This document shows, one piece after another, positions 11,468 through 22,696 of a DNA stretch of 64,000 nt (position 1 is its first letter; the number at the start of each line of letters is the position of its first letter). The DNA is from Taenia hydatigena. Its lineage: Eukaryota; Platyhelminthes; Cestoda; Cyclophyllidea; Taeniidae. The notes under the pieces are model-generated. The model did not search any database. It saw only the letters and a list, made by a program, of their open reading frames with translations, and was not told the DNA's origin. The position numbers were made by a program, and so were the translations under genes. The stretch spans positions 19,310,342-19,374,341 of the forward strand of contig JADWOT020000002.1 in NCBI GenBank assembly GCA_036345935.2, read 5' to 3'.

Positions 11468-12641
11468 CTAGACCGGAATGAGATCCCTACAATGAAAAGC
11501 TTTAATATGACAGCAGAGTGGGAATAAAGTACAAGCTTACGATTTGGCATGTTGAAGCCAAACTATAATGCATCCCCTCTAGCCCCAACACTAGACTTCA
11601 TTATTATTTGTTTCTACAATCAATAAAAAGATGCATGAGTTGCATTAAAACCTGTTCAAGGCCGTCGAAAAGTCGAACTTCTAAGTTCATTCACAAAAAT
11701 CCACACGCGAGTGCTTATCCTTACTAATCATCAAAGTCAGGAAGAGTTATCTGGACTTGAGCATGGGAAAGGAGGCATCGCGAACCATTTTCTTGCAAGC
11801 GAACCTTCACGCTTAGCTGCAAGAGTTAGTAGAAATTTACACTTTTGAATTCGCTGATGCGCTAAAGGCCAAATCAAGGCACATGGAACTAAACCTTACA
11901 ATTGTTACATCATTTGCCAATTCCCCCCAACAGATTTGCCCGTACTTATGGCATAAAAAACCACGGTTAAGATATCCCCGTCTCAACTTTATGGCTTTCC
12001 AAAGCAATTGTTGTAGAACCTCAGAAAATACCTTAAAATCCTCTAAAATACTTCGACAGGTTACTTCATGCACGCAAATGAGACGCGCAACCAACGAAGA
12101 AATCAGAACCCTTACTCTTTATCTTATTTTGAAAAGAACTTGCACGTATCAAAATCAGAAAACTTAACCAAAGCGCAACAAGTCACCTACGCCAAGAAGG
12201 GCATTGCCTAACCTAGTATTGGATTAAAGTACACAACAGGATTTGAGCATGGCACTAGAGGCAATACAGAAACTATGAATTCAGCAAGCCGGAAATTCCT
12301 AACCACAATTTCGCGCCAAGCTATGCATCTGAACATACACAAAGTAAACAAATGAGACACACTTTATAATGGATACCTACACATTCACTTCCTTCAAACA
12401 AATTGCAAGCAACAACCAGCAACCACAATCTTGGCAAATCCCAACTTTTCATGCATACCGCCAGCCGTATGCAAAGGCAATTCGCTAAACAAAAAGCAAA
12501 CTTTAGTAACAGGTATCGCTATCAACCTTGAGATTACGGCTAATAAAAATGTTAGATAAAATTACATTGGCTTGGAAAAATACTAGCTGTACTCAGGCAT
12601 TTTCAGCAAAAAACCATTATTAGCATCAAGTGCAGGTTTCC
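11468..12641. other. No gene assigned
   Basis: AT-rich sequence with only short frames (for example about 95 codons on the plus strand near 11883), no splice-supported coding and no repeat seen. It ends at the left edge of R1 copy A. Confidence 0.5.
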
Positions 12642-14360
12642 TAGGCATACTGTTCTGGCATCAAAGAGATGGAAATCGTGGCTTGTCCCTGAATGTCGGC
12701 AACTTGAGCTCCCCACGTGCAATACTCGCCTGGCTTGGGCGGGAGGGGCAAGAGTGCTTGAGGTCATGGGAAAAGGCGTCCTGCTGTTGACGGTGGATCG
12801 GCAATAAAAATGCTTCTGTCTGATTTTACAGTAAACCCTGTTCGTTTGCGGTGCCTGAGGTCAGAGTATAATTAGTGCGCTCACCATTACAGCTATCGAG
12901 TCGTCTTTTTACATCACCAGGCCTTTCCACTTTGAAACTATTGCATGCGACGGTTTTTGCGCACTGTCAACTTAAATATCGGGTCAAGGTAGAGCAAAGC
13001 TTTGGTGTCTACCATTGACCTTGGCACCTTGGAGTGAAGTGAGTAGCTTCGCAGACGCTCGTCAAATTATATTTGAGCTTGGAGGAATGAATGAGGTGTG
13101 GATGGAGGCGGAGAGGATTGGGACAAATTGGTGCGTTTATGAAGTCGGTATACATGGTTGCTATTACCTTTAAGGTGAGGAGGCAGGACACGCGGCTGTC
13201 TTTGGGCCAAGTTTGGATGATTCCAACTTCTTGAACTGCGGGGCCGATGAGGATCGAAGATCGCAGATAGAATGTCTGCCCAATCGGCGTGTTGAAAGTC
13301 GTGTCGAATTGGAGTGGGAGCTGGAACCTGAGGCCACCATTCGTCCCACTCGTCGCTCTGTATTAAGTCTTATGCGAAGACGCGGTGGTGATTCCTTTTG
13401 TGTACATCACAGTCTCTGCAATTCTCGGAATCCGAGGCCTGCTAATGATACGGCTTGTTTGCAGATGTCGCGAAGGGTAGGCGTTTGGAATTCAAGACGT
13501 TACTTCCAATCTCTTCCCTTGTTTAGGTTCTTTCAATTGTTGAGTGGCTGATTGCTATTTACCCCAATGAAATAAGGATCTGCAACCTACCTGGAGACAA
13601 TGCAAATGATAAGGTGAATGGCTTGATTTAGTTAATGCTAATCTTCCTCAATTTTCGATGCAGGTGGCCACGTATCTCTTCGATGCCGGGTTGATCATTT
13701 CGCCTGTGGCTCATGGCTACTCTGTACTTGAAGGCGAAGCAGAGGATACAGAGAAGAGTGGAGTGAGGGACGAGCTTGATGGGAGCGATAGTGCTGTGGA
13801 ATCGAAGTTAGAGTAGACGTGGTGGAGACTGTTCTGGACTGTGACATTTGGAAATCAAACGTGATGTATTCTTGCAGAGTTGCAGTTTTCGTGGGTTCGT
13901 GAGTTGGACTTAAGTTTGGCGGGTTTGTACACTGTGAGTTGAATTTGTCATATTTTGGTATTGAATATGTATGAAGGCGAATTTAAAGTAACCACATGGG
14001 CTTGTTTTGAATGACCTGACCCTGGTTGTTATCGCAGTGCCTTCAATGGTGAGTGACATTGGCGAGGTGTTGGGATCGTCAGCACATGCGGTTGAGCTCA
14101 TCCCAATTCATGCGTGACTTATTTACGGGAGGCGGATTCGACTGGTGTGATTGCGAGGCAGGGGGAGGGTGGGGGTGGAGTTTAGCCAGTTCTCGACGTT
14201 AGATTCGACCCTGATAAATTTGTTCGCCCATATTTAGTCGAGGTTAGTTTGTTTTGTCTGTTCTCCTCACTAAACACTAATGTTGTGTTGTGAACAAGGG
14301 AGAGCCTTTGAAGCTGTTCCTTTCCTAGTCTCAATGGCAGCTAGCCTTTATTATTTTGCA
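12642..14360 (+). repeat. R1 copy A (shared segment plus 3' part)
   Basis: 12642-13492 is nearly identical to the reverse complement of 14973-15824. It also matches 36600-37390 at clearly lower identity. 13493-14360 continues the same element: it matches 37390-38185 through landmarks such as gatgcaggtggcca, ggctcatggctac, gtgggttcgtgagtt and tgttgggatcgtca. The copy lacks the 5' part seen in copies B and C. No terminal repeats, transposase or reverse transcriptase are visible, so it is better described as a duplicated gene-like segment than a known transposon class. Confidence 0.75.
13174..13551 (+). CDS. Conserved open frame in R1 copy A, unknown
   Basis: The frame runs from GHAAVFGPSLDDSNFLNCG through DEDRRSQIECLPNRRVES to a stop at 13549-13551. 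The same frame is open on the minus strand in copy B (about 15291-14878). In copy C a recognisable version (NFLDCWTDEDPKAQIE) stops early at about 37243. There is no ATG at its start, so if real it is an exon; tttaag lies just upstream. A possible acceptor (cggcttgtttgcag) lies inside it. Conservation of DED..QIE.LP.R.VE across the diverged copies hints at past coding, but DNA similarity alone would preserve some of that. Confidence 0.3.
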   Translation, partial: GEEAGHAAVFGPSLDDSNFLNCGADEDRRSQIECLPNRRVESRVELEWELEPEATIRPTRRSVLSLMRRRGGDSFCVHHSLCNSRNPRPANDTACLQMSRRVGVWNSRRYFQSLPLFRFFQLLSG

Positions 14361-14972
14361 AATTCACTCTCAGTGACAAGTTCTCGTCATTTTCGAAGGC
14401 ATAGCGCCAGTGGTGAATCCACATGACCTCTTTGAAGTTGGGTGTAGGGGGAGGGGGAAAGGCAGAGGCGATGGTCGCAACTTAAATACCCCGACGCTGA
14501 ATGCCGATAGGTGTGCGACTTCAGCTAGATGTTGCGTGACAAACATGTGGTATCAACATGGTGAGGTCGGGTTTGAATCCTGTTTGAGCAGCTGTGCGTT
14601 TGGGTAAAAAGGCGGCATTGCGTTATGTGGCTTAGAGAACGTGACTGCAGTTGTTGTTAAGTTGTGTACTTCTGAGGTCAGGGGCGATTGAAGGTGAGTC
14701 AGCGTGACGAACTACATGGTTCTACTCAAAGCATACATAGCTGAGACCAATCGTGTGGTTTCAGACCTGGCAAGATGGAAAAGCAACTACCACCATTGTC
14801 CTTGCAAAGCCAGCGTTTTTTGTAAGCAGTTCGCTCACTCATGTCGACGAAACACAGATTTGTACTTTTAGGATAAGCTATACAATCGCCTGTTTAGGTG
14901 AGGCATGAACTAGCCTCAGCACCTGCAATAACTCATTAGCAAACCATGAAAAGGTGTGTAAGAATGCGAGCA
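14361..14972. other. Unassigned spacer between the inverted arms
   Basis: Unique sequence between R1 copy A and the right arm. A T-loop-like ggtttgaatcc occurs at about 14570, but no tRNA fold goes with it. No coding is supported. Confidence 0.5.
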
Positions 14973-15291
14973 AATTCCAAACGCCTACCCTTCGCGACAT
15001 CTGCAAACAAGCCGTATCATTAGCAGGCCTCGGATTCCGAGAATTGCAGAGACTGTGATGTACACAAAAGGAATCACCACCGCGTCTTCGCATAAGACTT
15101 AATACAGAGCGACGAGTGAGACGAATGGTGGCCTCAGGTTCCAGCTCCCACTCCAATTCGACACGACTTTCAACACGCCGATTGGGCAGACATTCTATCT
15201 GCGATCTTCGATCCTCATCGGCCCCGCAGTTCAAGAAGTTGGAATCATCCAAACTTGGCCCAAAGACAGCCGCGTGTCCTGCCTCCTCACC
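14878..15291 (-). CDS. Same R1 open frame, inverted copy B
   Basis: Reverse-strand counterpart of the frame in copy A, with one residue change (Pro to Leu after ATIR) over the shared part. It diverges after GVWN, where the inverted repeat ends, and reads into unrelated sequence to a stop at 14878. The same cautions apply: no ATG, no known family, and coding status unproven. Confidence 0.25.
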   Translation of the reverse strand, partial: GEEAGHAAVFGPSLDDSNFLNCGADEDRRSQIECLPNRRVESRVELEWELEPEATIRLTRRSVLSLMRRRGGDSFCVHHSLCNSRNPRPANDTACLQMSRRVGVWNLLAFLHTFSWFANELLQVLRLVHASPKQAIV

Positions 15292-16302
15292 TTAAAGGTA
15301 ATAGCAACCATGTATACCGACTTCATAAACGCACCAATTTGTCCCAATCCTCTCCGCCTCCATCCACACCTCATTCATTCCTCCAAGCTCAAATATAATT
15401 TGACGAACGTCTGCGAAGCTACTCACTTCACTCCGAGGTGCCAAGGTCAATGGTAGACACCAAAGCTTTGCTCTACCTTGACCCGATATTTAAGTTGACA
15501 GTGCGCAAAAACCGTCGCATGCAATAGTTTCAAAGTGGAAAGGCCTGGTGATGTAAAAAGACGACTCGATAGCTGTAATGGTGAGCGCACTAATTATACT
15601 CTGACCTCAGGCACCGCAAACGAACAGGGTTTACTGTAAAATCAGACAGAAGCATTTTTATTGCCGATCCACCGTCAACAGCAGGACGCCTTTTCCCATG
15701 ACCTCAAGCACTCTTGCCCCCCTCCCGCCCAAGCCAGGCGAGTATTGCACGTGGGGAGCTCAATTTGCCGACATTCAGGGACAAGCTACGATTACTATCT
15801 CTTCGATGCGAGAGCAGTATGCCTATTCGAAGAGTGTAAATGCATTCAGGATCCATTGACACACTCCAAGTGAGTGGAAAGGGCAAGCACCAGCATTATG
15901 GACCACCTATTCTCCTCCTTGCATAACCTCAACAACTCAATCGACCCCATCTGCATCAGTCATCTACTCTTACACAAACACCCACATTCAAAACCCAATG
16001 CGCGCAATGAAGTGTAGCCATCAGCCGAATACAATCAAGACCCAGCCAACGCACAAACCAAGCACAACTCACTGCAATCCAAGTTCACAGCTGCCAACTG
16101 TTCCACAAATTGCTCTCTCAATTCTTTTGCCGCACGACCAACTGCTCGCTCCTCGTTCCGCCTACACACGCCATCTCCACCCTTCAATTACCTGCGCAAA
16201 ACGAATTCCACTCCCTCCTTCGCGTTCACATCCTACACAAGCGTCGGTGTCATCAACAGCCACAACTACCCAACTTACTATATAGAGAATGTCAGCTGTA
16301 TT
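14973..16302 (-). repeat. R1 copy B (5' part plus shared segment)
   Basis: Read on the minus strand, 16302-15825 matches 36158-36600 of copy C (landmarks gttgtggctgttgatgaca, gacgcttgtgtaggatgtga and ttggattgcagtgagttgtg). 15824-14973 is the arm shared with copy A. The 3' part is missing. Minus-strand frames include VVVAVDDTDACVGCERE, ending near a possible donor (cgcag then gtaatt), and EREQFVEQLAAVNLDCSEL. It starts only about 75 bp beyond the stop codon of the minus-strand gene at 16377, so its 5' edge could be that gene's 3' region. Confidence 0.7.
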
Positions 16303-16376
16303 CCTCGGATTATTGTGCGTAGACAGCAGCAATTCTCGAAATAGACTGCTTTCCCTATTCTTCGGCTTCTTCAATT

Positions 16377-18882
16377 TTAATCCCTAGAAGGATAAGGTAT
16401 GAGTAAAAAAGGGTATACTTGAAGAAGGCGTTCCCCACATTCCTCAACCAATACGGGCGCACGGTTGATAATGCAGAGAACAACGGCATAGGAGGTCTTG
16501 CATCCGGAGAGCTTTGCGCGGTGTTTGTATTGATGAAGAATGTACGCTACATCACCAGATGCGAAAATGCCCTCCAGCTCACTCTCCGCTTCTTCATTTC
16601 TCGGCGAATATACTTTGTGTTCGAGGGACCCCTCCATCACAACAATAAACATATCACCAGGCAGGGCAACGCGGTGTCCGGCGAAATCGACGAGAGGCCC
16701 GACGAATTCCTTATTTACAAAAGTTACCACTGAGTACAGAGGACCATTAATAATCTCCTCAAGGAAGCCGAGGTGCACAGCGAATTTGTTGTTGAAACGC
16801 TCTGGTAGGAGGATCTGAAAGCTTGAGCCCATCTAGAAAGGGACGGGGTGAGGAAGAAGGATTTGATATCCGGAAAATGCCAGTAAATGGCGTGAAGGAA
16901 AGTACACCTCAATGAGTGCCTTTCTGCATGGGGTTGGTTAACCTCTCCTCCCCTGTCTGCTGTGGGTTCATGGCGTAGATCGAAGCACGAATGAGCACAG
17001 TGAGACTAGCAAGGTGAGAGCGCCGTCAATTAGTAAAAGTAAAATAAAGTGAACCCACGATGCAACGAGTAGATTGGCGTTGGTTGAAAATGCTCCCTTC
17101 CCACCTCCCATTCTCGCCCATCGAACCTTAATCCAGCATGGGTCATGCAAAAGCAACCATCCATCGTGGATCAGGATTAAAGGAAAGGGTGATCGAGTTG
17201 ATCAAAGCTAACAGCAGCACTAACTGAGAAGTGTCTTTGAATGCGATGAACAATGGGTTCAATCTTAGCCTACGGTTAGGAGTAGAAATATCAAGCAATT
17301 ACAATGGACTAAAGTGGCGCCACAATGGTGGAATGAAAAATTTACACAAGGGTGGGCAGAAACACCACATACGCAAAAACTAGAAACAAAATAAACATCC
17401 TTTGAAATGGGAAATATGTGAAAGCAAAGCATTTTCCATCAATCATGGCACGGCAGTGCGAAACTCCACAATGTGACCAAATGAGTTCGCAGTTGCACCC
17501 CTACAAGTTTCCTCAACCACAGGGACAAAGTGACCCGCATTTGTAAAACACGCCAGGACAAATCGCACATTTCAGGCCCAATCTACAGGATCATAAAGCG
17601 CGACAATCATTTCTATTTCTTCTGCCAATACCACTGACCGAGCATTAAAAGAGAACATTCATGAAATGAGTTGCAAGCCAGGTTTCAGGAAACTGCACTT
17701 CCACAGTAACTCAGACCCGATAAGGAGAACGTAAAAATTTCATGCAGCTGCCAGTGCCATCACTAGTCACCAAATTTCGAGTATGCGAAGGGCCAAACAT
17801 CAAGGCAAGCTACCTCTTACGAAACACACACATCACACCTAAAGATGCATAAAAGCTGCTATCCAATGGAGTTTAGCGAAAGCAAACACACTTGAGCAAA
17901 TCCGACTCAATCCATCATCCCTCGTGCACTGAGCACATCCCATTACCAACTCATTAGCTGTAGTCTAACAAAGACACTTTACCGAACACAGCATTCGCAT
18001 ACACAAAAAGGTTGTCAAAAACAGCTCACCTCAAATTCATTCCAAACAACCCATCGGTAGGCGCGACGCGAATAACCTATTTTGCTCTTTTCACCAGAAA
18101 TCGGAACAATTTCCACGTCATGTGGACAATACAGCTCTTCCTCAGCCATCAACCTGTCCATCATTTGAACAGGGAAAATACAACTCAATTTCCGTCTCGC
18201 AGCCCCACACGAAATACGCATGGGTTTTAGGCCATAATAATCACTATAACCGGAAATCAAAACTGGTGGACACCTACCCCAGGAAGTCTGTAAACAACAC
18301 TCCACCAAGAAGTAGTTCCATCATAGTCTTCCCCATATCAAGTGCATTTACTGCTCTGCCACCTACAATAGGTAGCTCACAAAAGGAAGACTGTCCACCG
18401 GATTTCACTGGCTCTGGAATCGATTCGCCGTCGTCCTTCCCCGGTAATGAGTTCGGCTCGACCTCCACACCATTCTTTATGCCTTGAAAAGAAGATGTAT
18501 AGGGTTTAACAGTACCCAACAGGTAAATCAAGGCATTTTGGGCGCGGATTGTTTTACCCAATTTTTTACAACTTTGCTCCTCCTTCTGTTCCTCCGCAAT
18601 AGCAAGCAAACTTGATTCTACATCTTTGTCTCCACCATGCACTTCGACCATTTTAACGACGTCCTGGTAAATCGCCTCTTGTCCTGCGTTCTTAAAAGAA
18701 ACGATCAATTACCTTGCTTATCCTAAGCTAGCTGGAAAATGGTAAGAGAAGCGTACCCTACCCCTTTTCGCCCTTTTCAGCTTACGAAGCTCGGACGCGA
18801 AAAGCACCGAAATTGTCGAGGTGGCTTTGCGCTCCCGCTTAAATAGCGTGCAGACGAAACGGGTGATTTGAAGGCCAATGCC
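16377..18882 (-). CDS. Four-exon gene, unknown function
   Basis: Minus-strand exons: about 18882-18757, 18690-18278, 18243-18030 and 16832-16377. Introns are 66 bp, 34 bp and 1197 bp, all GT-AG. Frames stay open and in phase across every junction: GGR|AAC phase 0, GG|T giving Gly then DYYGLKPM, and GAG|ATG phase 0. The last exon follows a strong pyrimidine tract (ccccgtccctttctag). The protein is about 400 residues as far as seen. It has a basic N-terminal part (SVLFASELRKLKRAKRG), an acidic middle (HGGDKDVESSLLAIAEEQ), then ALDMGKTMMELLLGGVL, GEKSKIGYSRRAYRWVVWNE and a C-terminal exon with GHRVALPGDMFIVVMEGSLE. It stops at TAA 16379-16377. An alternative is a donor at caa|gtatac about 45 nt earlier. 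The true start codon was not fixed. No family is recognised. This is the most coherent gene model in the window. Confidence 0.6.
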
Positions 18883-21800
18883 TTTTTAAACAATGTCAAA
18901 TCAACAAAACTACACATCTTTCCTAAAAAGCTGATTGCAACCTAATGATATACAAACCATTTTTTGAAAGCTAGTTTTAGATTGACGGCTTACAAACTCT
19001 GTATGAAATGCGTTTGAAATACCTTTCATGATGCAGGTTAGTTATTACAGAATGAAAAGCTGTGCTGTGCAGAAAATTTGCGCGTTCGCCTTCCATAGTC
19101 TCGACTGTAATGTGGGCGAAAACGCAGGATTTGCAGTATTAACACCAATACCGCATCTCATTTTTCAATTTCCTTGTTTTAATCGAGTGCAACCTTGGCA
19201 GGATTTTTGCGGACGATTTTGCTTGTAATATCGTCATCTACCTCATCGATTCGGTGGCCAATCCTGACGCGATACGTTTATTTTCTCAGGTAAAAGGTAT
19301 TCAACGCAGTCCTAATGGAGACTACGATGACAGCTCCTCCAAGTGTCGGAGATACCCATAATACTTTGTTTGTTCGGACTGCCGATTTACGATCAGGATC
19401 AAAGACGTGGCCATGTTGGCCTGGCTGCGTAGGCTAGTCTCCGGGCCATGCCAGCAGCTCATCTCCCTCTGCCCATTGAACATATGTATTCTATCCCAGT
19501 ATTCTGCCTTCTCCTGCCCTCAGTGGAGCCTTGAGACTCTACAATACCGGCCTTTTAATCACAAGGCTCGAGTTATTTTCTCACCTCTTGCCGGATGGGT
19601 ACGATTGAAGAAATATGGGCATTGCATAGCGTCCCCCTCAACTCACATTGTTGGTGTCTGCTGGACGATGTGTGGTTGAACAAGTGCGACCCAGTAACCA
19701 ACACTCGCACCAGTCAGGGGTTGTAGCAGACGAGACCGTGATGGCACAACAGCAACAGAGCATGGGCTTTGCACTCATACCTGCTTATTCTAAGTTATCT
19801 CTTCCAATTTTATCGTACATTTGAGTGCACAGTTGGTTACTCTCCCCAGTCGCAAAAATAACTATGCACGCTCCTCTTGGAAACTTGGTAGCCATTTTCG
19901 TCCATCTGCAACAATGAGGCAATTCTGGCAAAGTCCATCAACTGACGAGGCGGCGTTGAGCCGGCAGAAATGTCAATCAAACGAACGTGCTGTCACTTTA
20001 GAAAGCAGCTTATCCGTGGCCATTGGGATGACAACTGGAATGGGAGGATGATTTGGATAAGAGAATAACACATTAGAGAGACATGCAGTCCAATTTCTTA
20101 ATTATCGTGAATTTGGCAAAGCTGCGTTAGTATGTCAGCAACATCAAATGCACCAATGCATAATTTAAGCGCATAAATGCTGAAGTTCCATTTCCAAACT
20201 TGACTGAGATTGTTGTGTGCACACGCAGTGCTGTTTTGATTATTATAAAGAGATGCCACTAAAAATATTGTTTTATTAGAAACTTCTCATCTGTCATCTT
20301 GCATTGACTCAATAAAGCAAGCTCAAATCCTCACTATTACGTGGAAAGGATTTTGTGAATGAGCCCAGTCACAAATCATCAGACGTTTGCAATCATCATT
20401 AAGTCATGATTCACGTGCTGTAGGGTGCGAGAGCCTGCTCTTGCAAATCGTTGTATGCTTGAACAACCGCAGTGTTTCCTGTTGGACACAACTCGTGTTC
20501 CCTCTCTACCACATAATGTTTACCATAATTTCGTTAATTAATCGACTCCTCGCATGAGCGTTTTCATGGCACAAAATGATGAATAAAGCCCTTCAAGTTC
20601 AGTGATGAGGTGAGAGATGCCCCGCTATACCAAGATCAATGCGCATTGATGCTGAGTGTCGGTAGAGGTGTCCAGGTAATGCCGAGACGATGCTGTTGTA
20701 GCAATGGATTGCTTCCCAAAATGCAGAAGCTCTGAGAAAATGAACGACGTCGGCTGGTAACCTTAGAGCTACTTGTTGGAAACTCAAGCCCCCGAAAGGC
20801 GAGCTGCTACTTCCGTGCTGACATGAAGCCTGTCCGTCATCGAAACCACACTAAATGAAGCTGAAGTAATTTGGAGATCGCGTAAGTTGTTAAATGATTG
20901 ACTAACCTGCCAACTAGTCAACCAACTGACCAATAGTCCAATGGAACTTCTTCCTCATTAGGTGATAGCAAGGTGATATTGACTTTCATACAGTGTCTAC
21001 GTTCTGTGGGGTGCGTGGACGCACCACCAAGAATTGAGAACTCGTGACACTCACTCACCCAGCCATCCTAATCACTGATGCATGTTTCATTACCTTCTTC
21101 CTGACCGTGCCCACATGGAACGTAAATGGAGTGCACTGACGTGATCAAGACTCCGTATAAAATCAAACAATCATGCTGCAGGGTGTGGGAAAAGGGGTGA
21201 AGAGGAGACCTGCCTCTAACCGCGAAGACAACAGAAGATCCTTAACGGCATCCGCATTCCTATTTGATTCCAGGTTGGAATTGTAGCCCCAGACGAGTCA
21301 ATGGAATATTAGCCCGATCACTAAACAAATGACGTCTGCAAAACTCACCACCTTAGGCAGGCAGGTGTGTGCTATCCGTTGATAAAGCAGCCCGATTTCA
21401 GCCCCTCACTTTACCTCGAGTCCTAGCATTTCCTTTGAAATATGGGACAGATTTGGCATTTATATATTGCCCCCAAGGCTTAGTGCGGATTATGGAAATT
21501 TCAGGCCTCGCCAAGCTTTGCTCCTACAAATCGCCAGTCAACTTTAACGTCCCATGCCGATACGTTGACTTCTTGTATGGGTGACATCGTCAGTGACGTC
21601 CTTTTACTTAATCACTTCAATAGTGTTTACGATCATTTAACCATACTTCCGATGGAGAACATGCTATATGTGATCGTGGAAATATGCCAGTCACCTACTC
21701 GAGGCACTGATTCACTTGTTGCTCTGCATCCACCAAATTGGCCTGCCCAACGCATTCGCCATGCTCTCAACCATTGTCTAGCCAGTCAGCCAGCCAACTA

Positions 21801-22449
21801 GCTGTGCAAATATTCAAGTAGGAAGAGCTGTTCGCTTTTAATTAGCTATCGATAAGGTAGTCGACTGATTTAGGGAAGGTGTCGGTGCAAATGAGCTTCC
21901 TTGGAGGCAGTCACACATGGTGCATCTGGTCGGAGAGGACATGACTTTTGTGTGCTTTGATCGTGTGTTCACATCGCTGCCATCAATATAGCCTCCTGCA
22001 GCAGTCTAACAGCCACCTTATTGTATGAGAAGCTGGCAGAGAACGAAGGAAAGCAAAATGACTGGCGTGGTGTAGCATCCAGCCAAACGAGCGTCAGTTT
22101 GAGAGAGATCCTAAGTGGACAACAACAAGTGCACCAATCATGCATGGATCATTCAGGTGCAACTGAGTCGTTTGGACACATAAATGAGGAAAAGACCAAA
22201 TCGTTCCACTCTGAGCGGCTTGCGACTATGCGCGTACACACGTGGAAAGATTTGAGCAGTGTGAATACGGGGAGGCGGTTAGGAGGGAGGGAGGGAGGGA
22301 GGGAGGGAGGGAGGGAGGGAGGGAGGAAGGGGGTAGCGAATGGTGAGTGGATGGTTTAGAAGGTAAATGATAAAGTTTTGTCTGGTTCCGGCATGTGTCT
22401 CCTCCCGTAGGTGATCATGCGACTGTCTACTAAGAAGTGCCGTGCCTAC
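18883..22449. other. Unassigned, with weak coding-like pieces near 19.3-19.6 kb
   Basis: At about 19315-19437 a plus-strand frame begins METTMTAPPSVGDTHNT and continues FVRTADLRSGSKTWPCW to a stop. After a good acceptor (cttctcctgccctcag, near 19520) another frame reads YNTGLLITRLELFSHLLPDG before gtacga. The two frames are not in phase through the obvious intron, so no model is made. Elsewhere only short frames are seen. Confidence 0.35.
22281..22330 (+). repeat. (GGGA)n microsatellite, G-quadruplex-prone
   Basis: A near-perfect run of GGGAGGGA about 50 bases long. Several G-triplets with single-A loops are the classic pattern for G-quadruplex formation on the plus strand (or i-motif on the other). 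Confidence 0.9.
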
Positions 22450-22696
22450 CTTTGATCCTCACGAGGGTGGCGTAATATCTGCACTGTAAGGTGCGAGGTC
22501 CGTCTTTCCCTACCTTGTAAGAATAAAAACTCTCCTTCGACTCGATTAACTCCTCCTGGCCCCTTCCAACAAAGTAATTTGACCTGACTAAGCAGGTCTT
22601 TTTGTTTTCTTTGGTCCTCCAAGTATACCGAAATTGTCCGAACTTCGGTCCGCCGATCATGTCTAACAACTTGTCTTCATCTTCCTTGAGTATGCA
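22450..22696 (-). CDS. Candidate exon, unknown (weak FLYWCH-like look)
   Basis: The minus-strand frame is open from just after a TGA at 22699-22697 to a donor (ATCAAAG then gtaggc at 22449-22444). It reads LKEDEDKLLDMIGGPKFGQF, then TWRTKENKKTCLVRSNYFVG, then KESFYSYKVGKDGP and LQCRYYATLVRIK. The spacing of aromatic residues, a Cys followed by Arg and a basic end loosely recalls FLYWCH zinc-finger sequence, but the His and the second Cys are not in place, so no family is claimed. A good 5' boundary was not identified. Confidence 0.3.

Larger units (their letters stand above)
12642..15824. repeat. Large inverted repeat: 851-bp arms, 1.48-kb spacer
   Basis: Left arm 12642-13492 and right arm 14973-15824 are reverse complements with only scattered differences, such as two extra Gs in a G-run and one Pro/Leu change in the encoded frame. 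The breakpoints are sharp. On the inner side homology stops at gcgtttggaatt; on the outer side it starts at aggcatactg. The spacer 13493-14972 is not shared between arms: its left part is R1 3' sequence, and 14361-14972 is unassigned. The arms are far more alike than either is to copy C, so the inversion is recent relative to the family. Confidence 0.85.

Noticed and set aside
14555..14590. T-loop-like ggtttgaatcc suggesting a tRNA
   Set aside because: Upstream sequence gives no acceptor or D-arm pairing.
12642..16302. Known transposon class for R1 (LTR, MITE or foldback element)
   Set aside because: No terminal repeats, target duplications or transposition enzyme seen; the inverted arms arise from two partial copies and are not element ends.
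19315..19600. Two-exon plus-strand gene near 19.4 kb
   Set aside because: Each frame looks protein-like but the phases do not match across the obvious intron; noted in the region entry only.
22450..22696. FLYWCH zinc finger as a firm domain call
   Set aside because: Key Cys and His positions are not all present; kept only as an impression.
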